From NZ13-RE01 sp964612975 (lineage in GTDB: Bacteria > Dictyoglomota > Dictyoglomia > Dictyoglomales > Dictyoglomaceae): a stretch of DNA of 64,000 bases. This document shows, one piece after another, positions 50,133 to 59,067 of this stretch. Position 1 is the stretch's first letter, and each line of letters begins with the position of its first letter. The notes below the pieces were generated by a model. The model was not told the DNA's origin. It saw only the letters and a list, made by a program, of their open reading frames with translations, and ran no database searches. Both the position numbers and the translations under genes were made by a program. The DNA lies in NCBI GenBank assembly GCA_964612975.1, contig CAZTGC010000003.1, positions 62,001 through 126,000 on the forward strand, given 5' to 3'.

Positions 50133-51133
50133 CTATCGAATTCTTATCCTTGGATCTAATAAGGGATAAACAAGATCCAATATCAATGCTGCGACTGCTA
50201 CTCCTATAATGGAAAAAATTGAAATTCCCATCATAAGGTTAAAATCCGAGTGTAGAATAGCAGAATATAGAATTTGTCCTATACCAGGATAAGCAAAGAC
50301 AACTTCCGTTATCAAAGCACCACCAAAGATACTTCCTAAGAACAATGCTAAATCAGTAATTTGAGGTAACATACTATTCCTTATAAGATAGGAGAGGATT
50401 TTTCTACGAGGTAAAGCTGCTATCTCTGCAAAGACTATAAAATCACTGGCAATTAATGTAGATGTTAAGGCTCTTTGGGTCATAAATATAAAACAAGTAG
50501 TTCCTATCATTAAGGAAATTGCAGGAAGAAAACCATGTTTTATCACACTAAATATAAAGTTTAGACTAAAAGTAGCTTTAAGTCCTATGGAAACTCCTCC
50601 CATAAGGGGAAATATAGGAAAAATATAAGCAAAAACAAATATTAAGATTAAAGCTATTATATAATAAGGAACAGGATAAATACATGTAATAATTATACTC
50701 AAAAATTTAGAGATCTTTTTGTTGGGGAAATAGCCTACGAAGGTTCCTAAGACTATACCTAAGAGCCAAGCAATCAAGGTCGAAACAAGAAGAAGCCCAA
50801 TAGTCCAAGGAAGAGCTTTTCCAATCAAATTGACAACAGGAGTAGGAAACATTGTTAAAGAGGGCCCTAAATCTCCCTTCAAAAGATATTTCCAAAATCT
50901 TAAATATTGTTCCCAAAGGGTACCCTTTAATCCATAAAGATCCTTTAAGGTTTCCACAAGTTTATTTACAACATCTGGGTCTACACCACTAAGGGCATAT
51001 GCGCTCATAATAGTACTGTGTACTGGGTCCATGGGTGTAAGTCGTGGAGCAAAAAAACAATAGTTGTTCCTATAAAAATTACAATTAAAGTTTGAAAAAT
51101 TCGAGCAAGAGCATATTTCCAAAATTTTTCCAT
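50133..51133 (-). pseudogene. Opp-type ABC transporter permease (OppB-like), frameshifted at a T7 run
   Basis: The natural start is ATG at 51133 (AGGAG seven bases before) giving 'MEKFWKYALARIFQTLIVIF' and 'IGTTIVF'. The frame then breaks at seven T's (plus-strand A-run 51051-51057); one extra T would yield 'FFAPRLTPMDPVHSTIM', the normal OppB sequence, and then the rest: 'DLGPSLTMFPTPVVNLIGKA', 'GTTCFIFMTQRALTSTLIAS' EAA loop, and 'GGALITEVVFAYPGIGQ'. The uncorrected ORF beginning at 51122 has a nonsense N-terminus. Either a real null or a homopolymer error. Confidence 0.85.
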
Positions 51134-51152
51134 TATTTTCTTCTCCTTTCTC

Positions 51153-51180
51153 TCCCCCCTGAGAGAAATCTCAGGGGGGA
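51153..51180 (-). terminator. Intercistronic GAAA-tetraloop hairpin between SBP and oppB-like genes
   Basis: TCCCCCCTGAGA (51153-51164) and TCTCAGGGGGGA (51169-51180) form a perfect 12-bp stem with a 4-base loop. On the minus strand it lies between the SBP stop (51192) and the ribosome site of oppB. The T-tract is on the plus-strand side only (TTTTTT at 51181), so on the transcript it is more a stabilising/processing stem than a terminator. Confidence 0.7.
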
Positions 51181-51191
51181 TTTTTTAGACT

Positions 51192-53084
51192 TTACTTTCT
51201 TCCTGTTGGCTCAAGATAATGATATGTGAATCTTCCTCCCATGAACCAGTAATTTGGCTGACAATGGGGATTTTCAGCTGATGGATAATTGGTCCAATAG
51301 TAAGTATTTACTGTTATGAATTTCTTAAATCCATGGGTGATTATTCCATACATATTTTCTACCCAGATTTTCATGAATTCTTTTCCTAACTCTAAGGTTT
51401 TTGGATCTGCTGGACTAATATTATTCATCTTATCAATAATCTCATCCACCTTCTTATCTTTAATCCTTATACTATTTCCTGTTAAAGAACGGTGTCCAAT
51501 AGGTGCATAATATCTTGAATGTAAGCCTTGAATAAATTGCCACTTATCAAGCAATACATTTGTTGCACAAGCACTACAGGCATCAGACCAGCTGGAAGAT
51601 ACATCAAAGTCTCCTATTTGTATCCTTGTAGTATAGGGAGTCCTTTCTAAGGTTTCAAGGGTTACATCTATTCCAAATTTCTTCCATTGATCTTGAGCTC
51701 CTAAGGCTAATCTAAAGGCATCTAATTCATCTATTGCCACAACTAATGAGATTTTCCATGGTTTACCATCAGGAAGTAGCCATTTTCCATCCTTATCCCT
51801 CTTGAACCCATGCTTTAATAGTAATTTTTCTGCAACATCTGGTGCATATTTCCACCATCCAATGCCAAATACATCTTCAGGTTTTCCAGTAATAGTATAT
51901 CCCTGTTTCTTTGCCCATTCGGCAATTTTTTGAGGAATAGTATCATCAAAGGGTCTGAAGTATTCTCCTTTACTTACTTCTATCTTAAAGCTCTTTAGCC
52001 AAGATTTTAATGGTTTATGATAGTACTTCATTAAAAATGGTACTGGGGGTTGTGGTATAGGATTTACCTTAGAAACTCCTCCCACATATTCAGTATTTAA
52101 TTTTACAATATCCAATGCTAATGTTAATGCCCATCTCACATCTTTTATAGTAAATGGGAATTTTTCATTGTTAAATCCAAAGATTCTTGAATCTAATTCG
52201 TCAGGCCATGTCCATGGAAAATCTTTATACCAAGAACGAGCATAGGGATTTCTCTTTAATAATGCGTGGAAAGCCTCTGGGTCAAGATCCATCAATATAT
52301 CTAAATTATGTCCTACCATTGCAGCAACAGTTTTTTCTTGAGGTCCATAATATATCTGCATTATATATTTTGGTCCTGGTCTTCTTGTTATTATACCAGC
52401 ACTAGTTCGCCTCCAGTCTTCTCTTAATTCAAAAAGCTCCCAATATCCTAGGGGATCTGCATCTTTAACCACATATGCACCTAAGGAAACTGGAGGCCAG
52501 AAGGCAAACTTCATTGGCTCTTTAACTTTTTCTCATACATGTTTTGGCATCATGTAAACACCATTCCATCTTACAGTGAAATGATAGTGGAATCTTGGAT
52601 TAGATTCCTTAAGTCTAAATCTTATTGTAAAGTCATCTACCTTTTCTACAGATTTTACATCTTTATTAAGTACTGCATTCCAAGATAAACCTGGAGTTTG
52701 CATTATGGTTTGAATGGTAAATACTACATCATCTGCAGTAAATCTTACCCCATCACTCCAGTAAATATTGTCTCTTAACTTCACAGTCATTTCTGTAAAA
52801 TCCGTATTATATTTTGGAGTTTCCTTTGCTAAGGCATTAATCCATTTACCTGTTTGTTGATCTACATACCAGAAGGTGTCAGAAATAAGCCCGTGTCTTA
52901 CAGGGGTTGGTCCAGCTCCAGGAGTCCATATATTAAAATTCTGGGTAACACTGTATCTGAAGATTTGATCTACGATAAAAGTTTCATGTCTGGGAACTCC
53001 CACAGGTAATCCTTGAGAGAAAGTTTGGCCACTTAACAAAAGTATAAAAGTCAAAAGAAAGCTTAAGATAGAAACTTTTCTCAT
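51192..53084 (-). pseudogene. Opp-family substrate-binding protein split by an in-frame TGA
   Basis: Start ATG at 53084, seven bases after GGAGGG (an in-frame GTG at 53105 overlaps nothing useful). Signal peptide MRKVSILSFLLTFILLLSGQ. Residues 24-183 are the N-terminal part of a family-5 binding protein ('YWSDGVRFTADDVVFTIQTI'); codon 184 is TGA (52533-52535) where relatives have Trp ('MPKHV' stop 'EKVKEPMKFAFWPP'). The same frame then runs on for 446 codons to 51192, ending 'FMGGRFTYHYLEPTGRK'. So one base change (TGG to TGA) divides an otherwise intact gene. First gene of the Opp-rhamnosidase operon. Binding of sugars or peptides not resolved. Confidence 0.85.
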
Positions 53085-53198
53085 CTTTAACCCTCCTCTC
53101 TTCACTTTTAAAGTTTAGGAGAAAATTTTAAGGAGATTTCTCTAATTATTTTAAGCTCTCTCCTCCTTTTTTTTTATGTTTATTTTTTTATAATTTAT

Positions 53199-53227
53199 AT
53201 TATCATTTATTTTTTTATTTTTGTCAA
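53199..53227 (-). promoter_or_regulatory. Promoter of the Opp-rhamnosidase operon
   Basis: On the minus strand TTGACA (plus-strand 53222-53227), 17 bp, GATAAT (53199-53204). It lies about 110 bases before the SBP start, in a T-rich leader. The interval 53085-53300 otherwise contains no ORF. Confidence 0.7.
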
Positions 53228-53284
53228 GATGGAACTAAAGCATAATTAATATTAAGAATTTTCCTAAGAAAGTAATTACACAAT

Positions 53285-53314
53285 TTTACTTTTCTGATCT
53301 TTATATGGTATAAT
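53285..53314 (+). promoter_or_regulatory. Promoter of the GlpA-like operon
   Basis: TTTACT (53285-53290), 18 bp, TATAAT (53309-53314). Transcription would start near 53321, so the two alternative stems described next begin almost at the 5' end of the RNA. Confidence 0.65.
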
Positions 53315-53320
53315 AAACTT

Positions 53321-53390
53321 AGGAATTTAGGGCGAAGGAGAAGCTGGAGAAACCGCCCTACCTATCAAGGTAGGTGCGGTTTTTTATTTT
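53321..53390 (+). promoter_or_regulatory. 5' leader with terminator and competing stem (attenuator or riboswitch candidate)
   Basis: AACCGCCCTACCT (53351-53363) pairs with AGGTAGGTGCGGTT (53368-53381, one bulged T) and is followed by TTTTTT: an intrinsic terminator 20 bases before the GlpA-like ribosome site. The upstream TAGGGCG (53328-53334) can instead pair with CGCCCTA (53354-53360), which would open the terminator. The sequence between them (AAGGAGAAGCTGGAGAAAC) is purine-rich. I recognise no known riboswitch class. Confidence 0.6.
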
Positions 53391-53411
53391 TATTAGGAGG
53401 GGAAGCTAATT

Positions 53412-54866
53412 ATGGATCTAATTATTATTGGAGGGGGAATTGTAGGGACTTTAGTTGCAAGACAATTATCCTTCTATTCTCTAAGGATTCTCCTTTTAGA
53501 AAGGGAAAGTGACATTGCCACGGGAGCTACCAAGGCGAATAGTGGAATAGTTCATGCTGGTTATGATCCTTTGCCAAATACCAATAAAGCTAAAACGAAT
53601 GTTAGGGGAAATAAATTATACCCTGAGCTTTGTTCCCAATTAAAAGTTCCCTTTAAGAGAAATGGTTCCTTTGTTTTAGCTTTTAATGATGAGGAAATAA
53701 AAATATTAGAAGAATTGAAAAAGAGGGGAAGGATAAATGGAGTTTTAGGATTAGAGATAATATCAAGGGAGAATCTTTTAAAAAGAGAGCCTAATATAAA
53801 TCCAGAGGTAAAGATGGCACTTTACGTTCCTACCTCAGGAATAACCTCACCATATCTTTTAGCAATTTCTGCCTTAGAAAATGCATGGGAGAATGGAGTA
53901 GAAGTTCATTTAGAAGAGGAGGTCCAAGGAATAACAAAGGAAAAAGGAGGATATATAGTAAAAACCAATAAAAATTCTTATTTTACAAAATATATTATAA
54001 ACTCTGCTGGGGTTAATGGGGATGAGGTTATGAAAATGGCGGGAATAGAGTTTTCTTTTGAAATAATTCCAAGAAAGGGAGAATACTTTGTTTTAGATAA
54101 AAAAATGGAGAATTTAGTTTCTTCTACTATATTTCCTACTCCTACCCCCTTAGGAAAAGGAATTCTTGTGATTCCCACAGTAGAAGGAAATATCCTCTTG
54201 GGGCCTAACGCTCAAAACATAAATGATAAGGACGATAAAACTACAACCTATGAAGGACTTAAGGAAGTATGGGAAAAAGCTAAAAAATTAGTTCCCAATA
54301 TTCCCTTCTCATCAGTAATAAATACCTTTGCAGGGATAAGAGCAAGTAGCAATTATAAAGATTTTTTAATAGAGGAATTTGATTCCCATAAAGGAATTTT
54401 AAATATTGTAGGAATAGATTCACCAGGGCTTACCTCTGCACCAGCTATAGCAGAGATCGCAGAAGAGTGGCTAAGGGAAAAAGAAAAATTAATTCCTAAA
54501 AAAGAAGCTAAAAAGGAGAGTAAAAAACCCTTATATTTTAGAGATTTAACTAATGAGGAGAGGGAAGAAATTATAAAAAGGAATTCAAAATGGGGACATA
54601 TAGTCTGCAGATGTGAATATGTGAGTGAGATGGAGATAATAGAATTTATAAGACATCCATTAACTCCAAAAACCTTAGAAGCATTAAGAAAGAGATTAAG
54701 GGTAGGAACAGGAAGATGTCATGGTGCCTTTTGTACTCCCCATGTTCTAAAAATTCTTTCTGAAGAACTGGGAAAATCTATGAATTTTTTCACACTAAAG
54801 GGAGGAAATTCCAAGATTCTTTTTGGAGAAAATAAGGTGAGGTGGAAAAATGAAAAGGGAAGTTGA
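53412..54866 (+). CDS. GlpA-like FAD-dependent oxidoreductase with BFD-type [2Fe-2S] C-terminus
   Basis: 484 residues. FAD loop 'IIIGGGIVGTLVARQLS' at the N-terminus, DAO-type fold with 'TGATKANSGIVHAGYDP', 'GTGIGA'-free middle, and a C-terminal Fer2_BFD domain with Cys in 'IVCRCEYVSE' and 'GTGRCHGAFCTPHVL'. Family GlpA/L-2-hydroxyglutarate- or glycerol-3-phosphate-oxidising. The trio with the FAD/NAD oxidoreductase and the DUF1667 protein is a conserved module, seen also in Thermotoga beside glycerol genes; here no glpK or glpF is near. Start has AGGAGGGG just upstream. Next gene starts inside it (17 bp overlap). Confidence 0.88.
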   Translation: MDLIIIGGGIVGTLVARQLSFYSLRILLLERESDIATGATKANSGIVHAGYDPLPNTNKAKTNVRGNKLYPELCSQLKVPFKRNGSFVLAFNDEEIKILEELKKRGRINGVLGLEIISRENLLKREPNINPEVKMALYVPTSGITSPYLLAISALENAWENGVEVHLEEEVQGITKEKGGYIVKTNKNSYFTKYIINSAGVNGDEVMKMAGIEFSFEIIPRKGEYFVLDKKMENLVSSTIFPTPTPLGKGILVIPTVEGNILLGPNAQNINDKDDKTTTYEGLKEVWEKAKKLVPNIPFSSVINTFAGIRASSNYKDFLIEEFDSHKGILNIVGIDSPGLTSAPAIAEIAEEWLREKEKLIPKKEAKKESKKPLYFRDLTNEEREEIIKRNSKWGHIVCRCEYVSEMEIIEFIRHPLTPKTLEALRKRLRVGTGRCHGAFCTPHVLKILSEELGKSMNFFTLKGGNSKILFGENKVRWKNEKGS

Positions 54867-56103
54867 TATAGCAGTGATAGGAGGAGGTCCAGGAGGATTA
54901 GCAGGAGCTTTCTCTGCAGGTAAAGGGGGGTTAAGGGTTCTTATTTTAGAGAGAGGGGAGGAATTGGGAGGAATATTAAATCAATGTATTCATCCTGGAT
55001 TTGGTCTTTTATATTTTAAAGAAGAGCTAACAGGACCCGAATATGCAGAAAGATGGGTAAAAATGATTAATGAATTAGACAATATAGAGGCATGGACAAA
55101 AACTATGGTTTTAGAGGTATCTCCTGATAAAAGAATCTTAGCAGTGAATGAAAAGGATCTATGGGAGATAAAAGCAAAAGCCATAATATTTTCTATGGGA
55201 TGTAGAGAGAGAACTCAAGGAAATTTAGCAATTCCAGGAACAAGACCTTCTGGAATTTTTACTGCAGGAACTGCCCAAAGATTTGTAAATATAGAAGGTT
55301 ATCTTCCTGGTGAAAAAATTCTTATTTTAGGCTCCGGAGATATAGGATTAATAATGGCAAGAAGATTAAAATGGGAGGGAGCAGAAGTTATTGGGGTGGT
55401 AGAAAAATTTTCTTATCCAGGAGGTTTAACAAGAAACTTAGTTCAATGCTTGGAAGACTACGATATTCCTTTATACTTAAGTCATACTGTTGTGGAAATT
55501 AGAGGAAAGGAAAGATTAGAAGGTGTATATATTGCTCCCATAGATGATAAGGGAAATCCTATATTAGAAAATAAAAGGTATATTTCTTGTGATACCTTGC
55601 TTTTATCTGTGGGATTAATTCCAGAAAATGAATTATCGGAGATGGCTAAGATTTCATTGGATGGAAAAACAGGAGGCCCCTTTGTAGATCAATTTTTAAT
55701 GACAGAAAAGGAAGGATTTTTTGCTTGTGGTAATGTTTTATTAGTAAATGACTTAGTAGATTATGTAAGTCTACAAGGATTATTAGCAGGAGAATCAGCA
55801 GAAAAATATTTAAAAGGAGAAATCAAAAGGGAAAAGAAATTACCTGTAAAAATTAGTGGAAACCTAAGGTTAGTGGTCCCTCAATATATTTCTTATCCTA
55901 TAATTTTACCTGAAATAACCTTTTATTTTAGAGTATCAAATCCTAAGGAAGACTCTACTCTCTACCTTAAAGAGAAGGAAAAAATATTAAAAACCTGGAA
56001 ATATCCTATAGTAAAACCCGCTGAAATGCTTGTTATAAAAGTAAACTCAAGTATATTAGAGAATGTTGAAGAGATCAATTTTGTTTTGGAGGGGTTAAAA
56101 TGA
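54850..56103 (+). CDS. FAD/NAD(P)-binding oxidoreductase of the GlpA-like module
   Basis: 417 residues. FAD loop 'VIGGGPGGLAGAFSAGKGGL', second dinucleotide loop 'ILILGSGDIGLIMARRLKWE', 'CRERTQGNLAIPGTRPSGIF', 'GGPFVDQFLMTEKEGFFACG' (FAD-binding ATG motif with conserved D/G). Belongs to the pyridine-nucleotide-disulphide oxidoreductase-like group; no redox-active CxxxxC. It likely passes electrons between NAD(P)H or ferredoxin and the GlpA-like partner. Overlaps both neighbours. Confidence 0.88.
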   Translation: MKREVDIAVIGGGPGGLAGAFSAGKGGLRVLILERGEELGGILNQCIHPGFGLLYFKEELTGPEYAERWVKMINELDNIEAWTKTMVLEVSPDKRILAVNEKDLWEIKAKAIIFSMGCRERTQGNLAIPGTRPSGIFTAGTAQRFVNIEGYLPGEKILILGSGDIGLIMARRLKWEGAEVIGVVEKFSYPGGLTRNLVQCLEDYDIPLYLSHTVVEIRGKERLEGVYIAPIDDKGNPILENKRYISCDTLLLSVGLIPENELSEMAKISLDGKTGGPFVDQFLMTEKEGFFACGNVLLVNDLVDYVSLQGLLAGESAEKYLKGEIKREKKLPVKISGNLRLVVPQYISYPIILPEITFYFRVSNPKEDSTLYLKEKEKILKTWKYPIVKPAEMLVIKVNSSILENVEEINFVLEGLK

Positions 56104-56459
56104 AGAAATTAACATGTATTGTTTGTCCCCTAGGCTGTAGTTTATTTATAGAAGAAAAAGAAGAATTAAAAATTACAGGGAATAAATGTGAGAGGGGAAT
56201 TAAGTATGCAAAAGAAGAGATAAGAAATCCAAAAAGAATATTAACAACAACAGTTAAGATAAAGAATGGTATATATCCTGTTATTCCAGTAAAAACATCG
56301 AAACCTATCCCCAAGGATTATATATTTCCCCTTCTCAAGAAGCTTTCAGAAGTAGAATTAACTGCCCCCATCCCTTCAGGATATAAAGTCTTGGAAAATA
56401 TATTTAATTTGGGAATAGATATTATAACTACTAGAGAAATGAAAAAACTTAATAAGTAA
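56100..56459 (+). CDS. DUF1667 protein (cysteine-rich partner)
   Basis: 119 residues. Four Cys in 'TCIVCPLGCSLFIEE' and 'GNKCERGIKYAKEEI', then 'PKRILTTTVKI', 'YPVIPVKTSKPIPKDYIFPL' and a helical end, as in DUF1667 proteins. It probably binds a metal or Fe-S centre and is always with the two flavoproteins. Starts with an ATGA overlap. Ends overlapping the convergent kinase by 11 bp. Confidence 0.9.
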   Translation: MKKLTCIVCPLGCSLFIEEKEELKITGNKCERGIKYAKEEIRNPKRILTTTVKIKNGIYPVIPVKTSKPIPKDYIFPLLKKLSEVELTAPIPSGYKVLENIFNLGIDIITTREMKKLNK

Positions 56460-58116
56460 AGGAGCTTCCCCCTATAAATTCCCTTAGAATTGATGTCATG
56501 GGAACCCCTGTGGGAGATAAGGGAAGAAAATGGGATAATATATCTAATATCCTTTTTGCCTCTGGATATTCTGGATAATAAGGAGGAACTGCCCTTAACA
56601 TGGGTTCTGCAAAATTTCTCAAAACAGAAAATTCATATACCAATGCAGAATTAAACATAACATCTGCTCTCTCTTGGGTTGGGAATATATAAAGATCTTC
56701 TGCCCTCCTCACTGATGGCCATTGCCTTATGGAATCTAGGACTCCATATCCTCTAAATATACTATCCCTTACTATTCTTCTCATCAATCTTGCATCGGTA
56801 GTGGGAACTCTATTCTGATTATCAATATTTAGATGGGTCAAGGCACTAACAAAAATGTGATATTTCATATATCCTGGAATACATGAGGTAATTTCAGGAT
56901 TTAGACCATGAATTCCCTCCATAACAATAAGGCTTCTCTCCTCTAATTTTATTATCTTCCCCGATTTTTCCCTTCTCTTTCTTTGAAAGTTATATTGGGG
57001 AAGTTCCACTTCTCCTCCATTCATAAGAATTATTAAATGCTCATTAAGAAGTTTTATATCTAATGCCCTTGGGTTATCAAAATCATAATTTCCAAATTCA
57101 TCCCTTCCAATAGATTCGGGAGGTAAGAAGTAATCATCCATTTCAATTACCTGGGGCTTAATTCCATTTACCTTTAGCTGGATCTGTAATCGTTTACTAA
57201 AGGTAGTTTTTCCTGCAGAGGATGGACCAGCAATAAGAACCAATTTTAAATCGGGAAGCCTTGAGCAAATCTCATCAGCAATTTGGGCAATCTTTTTCTC
57301 ATGGAGAGCCTCTGCAACCTTTATAACATCAGAAATTTCTCCCCTCTCTATAGCAGAATTTAAAGAGGCCACATCTACCAAACCCAATATTTCCAACCAA
57401 TTTTTATACTCATAAAAAGCCTGAAACAATCTAACAATCTCCTTAAATTCACTTACCTTTGATAAATCTTTATCATCGGGTAAAACAAGAATAAATCCAG
57501 GTTGATAGAGTTTTAGAGAAAAAGTTTTAAGATATCCTGTAGAGGGAACTAAAGGAAGATAGGAATATTCATAATGATCTCCCACTTTATATAATGGAAT
57601 TTTAGAATAGGATATATACTTTAAAAGTCTTATCTTATCTTCTTCTTTTCTTTCCTCAAAAATCTTCAAAGCTTCTTCCTTAGAAACAATCACTTTTTCT
57701 ATAGAAATGTCCTTCTCTGCCAGTTCCTTCATTTTTTCCTCAATAAGCTCTAAATCCTTTTGCTTTGGAATGTAATTTCTAAACCTCCCATATAAACTTT
57801 TGTGATAAGAATGTTCCACAACTACTTTCAAATCTGGAAACACTCTCTCACAAGCTAAATTCAAAAGGAAAATATAGCTTCTTTCCCATACCCTTCTTCC
57901 AAAATTACTTTTTATACTAATAAAATCTAATCTAACATCATCATCGATCAAATAGTTAAGATTCTCTATTTGATTTTCAATTCTAACTGCAACAGGAATA
58001 TCATTATCTCCAAAGAGATTCTTCATTAATTCTTGATTTTTACTAATTAGCTCCTTAGCGGTTAAAGGATTTTCCTCCCAAACCCTTATGGCTCCTCTAA
58101 TTTCAACATTTGGCAT
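56449..58116 (-). CDS. ThrRS-like/TGS domain fused to a uridine-kinase-type domain
   Basis: 555 residues. Residues 1-80: TGS-like ('VRVWEENPLTAKELISKNQE'); 80-250: ThrRS/AlaRS second-domain-like with 'VVEHSYHKSLYGR'; 285-500: P-loop uridine-kinase/phosphoribulokinase-like domain with 'IAGPSSAGKTTFSKRLQIQL' (Walker A), 'EMDDYFLPPE', 'VMEGIHGLNPEI', 'VRDSIFRGYGVLDSIRQWPS'. This architecture is a known but poorly characterised 'nucleoside kinase' family; substrate unproved, uridine or another nucleoside. A CRP/FNR-like palindrome lies 16 bases before the start. Confidence 0.85.
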   Translation of the reverse strand: MPNVEIRGAIRVWEENPLTAKELISKNQELMKNLFGDNDIPVAVRIENQIENLNYLIDDDVRLDFISIKSNFGRRVWERSYIFLLNLACERVFPDLKVVVEHSYHKSLYGRFRNYIPKQKDLELIEEKMKELAEKDISIEKVIVSKEEALKIFEERKEEDKIRLLKYISYSKIPLYKVGDHYEYSYLPLVPSTGYLKTFSLKLYQPGFILVLPDDKDLSKVSEFKEIVRLFQAFYEYKNWLEILGLVDVASLNSAIERGEISDVIKVAEALHEKKIAQIADEICSRLPDLKLVLIAGPSSAGKTTFSKRLQIQLKVNGIKPQVIEMDDYFLPPESIGRDEFGNYDFDNPRALDIKLLNEHLIILMNGGEVELPQYNFQRKRREKSGKIIKLEERSLIVMEGIHGLNPEITSCIPGYMKYHIFVSALTHLNIDNQNRVPTTDARLMRRIVRDSIFRGYGVLDSIRQWPSVRRAEDLYIFPTQERADVMFNSALVYEFSVLRNFAEPMLRAVPPYYPEYPEAKRILDILSHFLPLSPTGVPMTSILREFIGGSSFTY

Positions 58117-58131
58117 TTTTTCCCTCCATTA

Positions 58132-58151
58132 TATGTGATATCAATCACATA
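58132..58151. promoter_or_regulatory. Perfect CRP/FNR-type palindrome between divergent genes
   Basis: TATGTGAT-ATCA-ATCACATA, 8-bp arms and 4-base spacer, i.e. TGTGA-N6-TCACA, the classical CRP consensus, with the FNR-like GAT-N4-ATC core. It lies between the kinase (minus) and the secreted protein (plus). A related imperfect dyad is at 3409-3422. Confidence 0.55.
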
Positions 58152-58215
58152 TAAAAAATTATTTTTTAGGTTTATAATATAGCATAAAAGTTTTGAAAGA
58201 AAGAGGTATAACAAA

Positions 58216-59067
58216 ATGCTTAAAAAACTTCTAACTCTTGTGATTTTACCCCTTTCCCTATTTTTTCTTATTAATACTGCCTTTGCAAAAGAAAAAAACG
58301 AGGCTTATCTTATAGGATTTGCTATTGTGGAGGATATATCTGAGGATGAGTACGGCTTAACTTTACTTGATGGTTTATTCAGTATTATAAATTTTAGAAA
58401 TTTCCCAGCAGTAGACAATTTCATGGTATATTCCCGTTGGTTTGGGGTTGGAGAACATAGAATAAAAGCTCAAATTGTTGATTCTAAAGGTAATATTGTA
58501 AATGAAAGCGGCGAAGGGGAAATTATCTTTGAAAAGGACTATGAAACCTATTATCTTTCCCATGACTTTAATAATACAATTTTTACTAGATCTGGAGTTT
58601 ATTGGGTAGAAATGGTATTAAACGGAGAGGTAGTAGCTAGCGTGCCATTATTTATTCGATTATTTGGTCAGGAAATTCTCTTAGAATTGGAATCAAAACT
58701 TCCTTCATTGCTCTTTTCATTACCTGCAATAGAGGTATATGAAAAAGAGAATGGACTTCAAACTATCTCTGGAGTATTTGAATTCTTTATGTTCAATAGC
58801 TTTCCTGCTGCTGATGATTTTATTATAGTTAATGGATGGCACTCAGGAGAGGGAGAATTCTCACAAAACATAGAAATATTAGATCCTGATGGTAATGTAA
58901 TTTATGTATCGGAGCCTCAAACCTTTGAAACAGGCCCAAGGAGTATAACTGCAATATATGATGAATTGATAGATTTTATATTTCCAAAGGCAGGAATGTA
59001 CACAGTAAGGGTTTATTTAGAAAAAAAAGTTGTAGCTGAATATCCTATTCTTGTAGAAAAATTTTAA
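58216..59067 (+). CDS. Secreted protein with internal duplication
   Basis: 283 residues with signal peptide (MLKKLLTLVILPLSLFFL... ending 'INTAFA'). Two copies of one about 120-residue unit: 'LDGLFSIINFRNFPAVDNFM' with 'HRIKAQIVDSKGNIV', and 'ISGVFEFFMFNSFPAADDFI' with 'FSQNIEILDPDGNVIY'. Each unit looks beta-rich, ending 'SGVYWVEMVLNGEVVASVPL' / 'AGMYTVRVYLEKKVVAEYPI', like Ig/FN3-type domains. Function unknown; cell surface or periplasmic. AAAGAAAGAGG precedes the start. Confidence 0.7.
   Translation: MLKKLLTLVILPLSLFFLINTAFAKEKNEAYLIGFAIVEDISEDEYGLTLLDGLFSIINFRNFPAVDNFMVYSRWFGVGEHRIKAQIVDSKGNIVNESGEGEIIFEKDYETYYLSHDFNNTIFTRSGVYWVEMVLNGEVVASVPLFIRLFGQEILLELESKLPSLLFSLPAIEVYEKENGLQTISGVFEFFMFNSFPAADDFIIVNGWHSGEGEFSQNIEILDPDGNVIYVSEPQTFETGPRSITAIYDELIDFIFPKAGMYTVRVYLEKKVVAEYPILVEKF

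Noticed and set aside
52533..52535. TGA as selenocysteine or as Trp by an alternative code
   Set aside because: Position is Trp in relatives, not Cys; no selenocysteine machinery in view; several intact genes here end with TGA.
53321..53390. Known riboswitch class
   Set aside because: Compared by memory with fluoride, glycine, ZTP, guanidine, preQ1, THF and FMN cores; none of the conserved cores is present. Reported only as a candidate leader.
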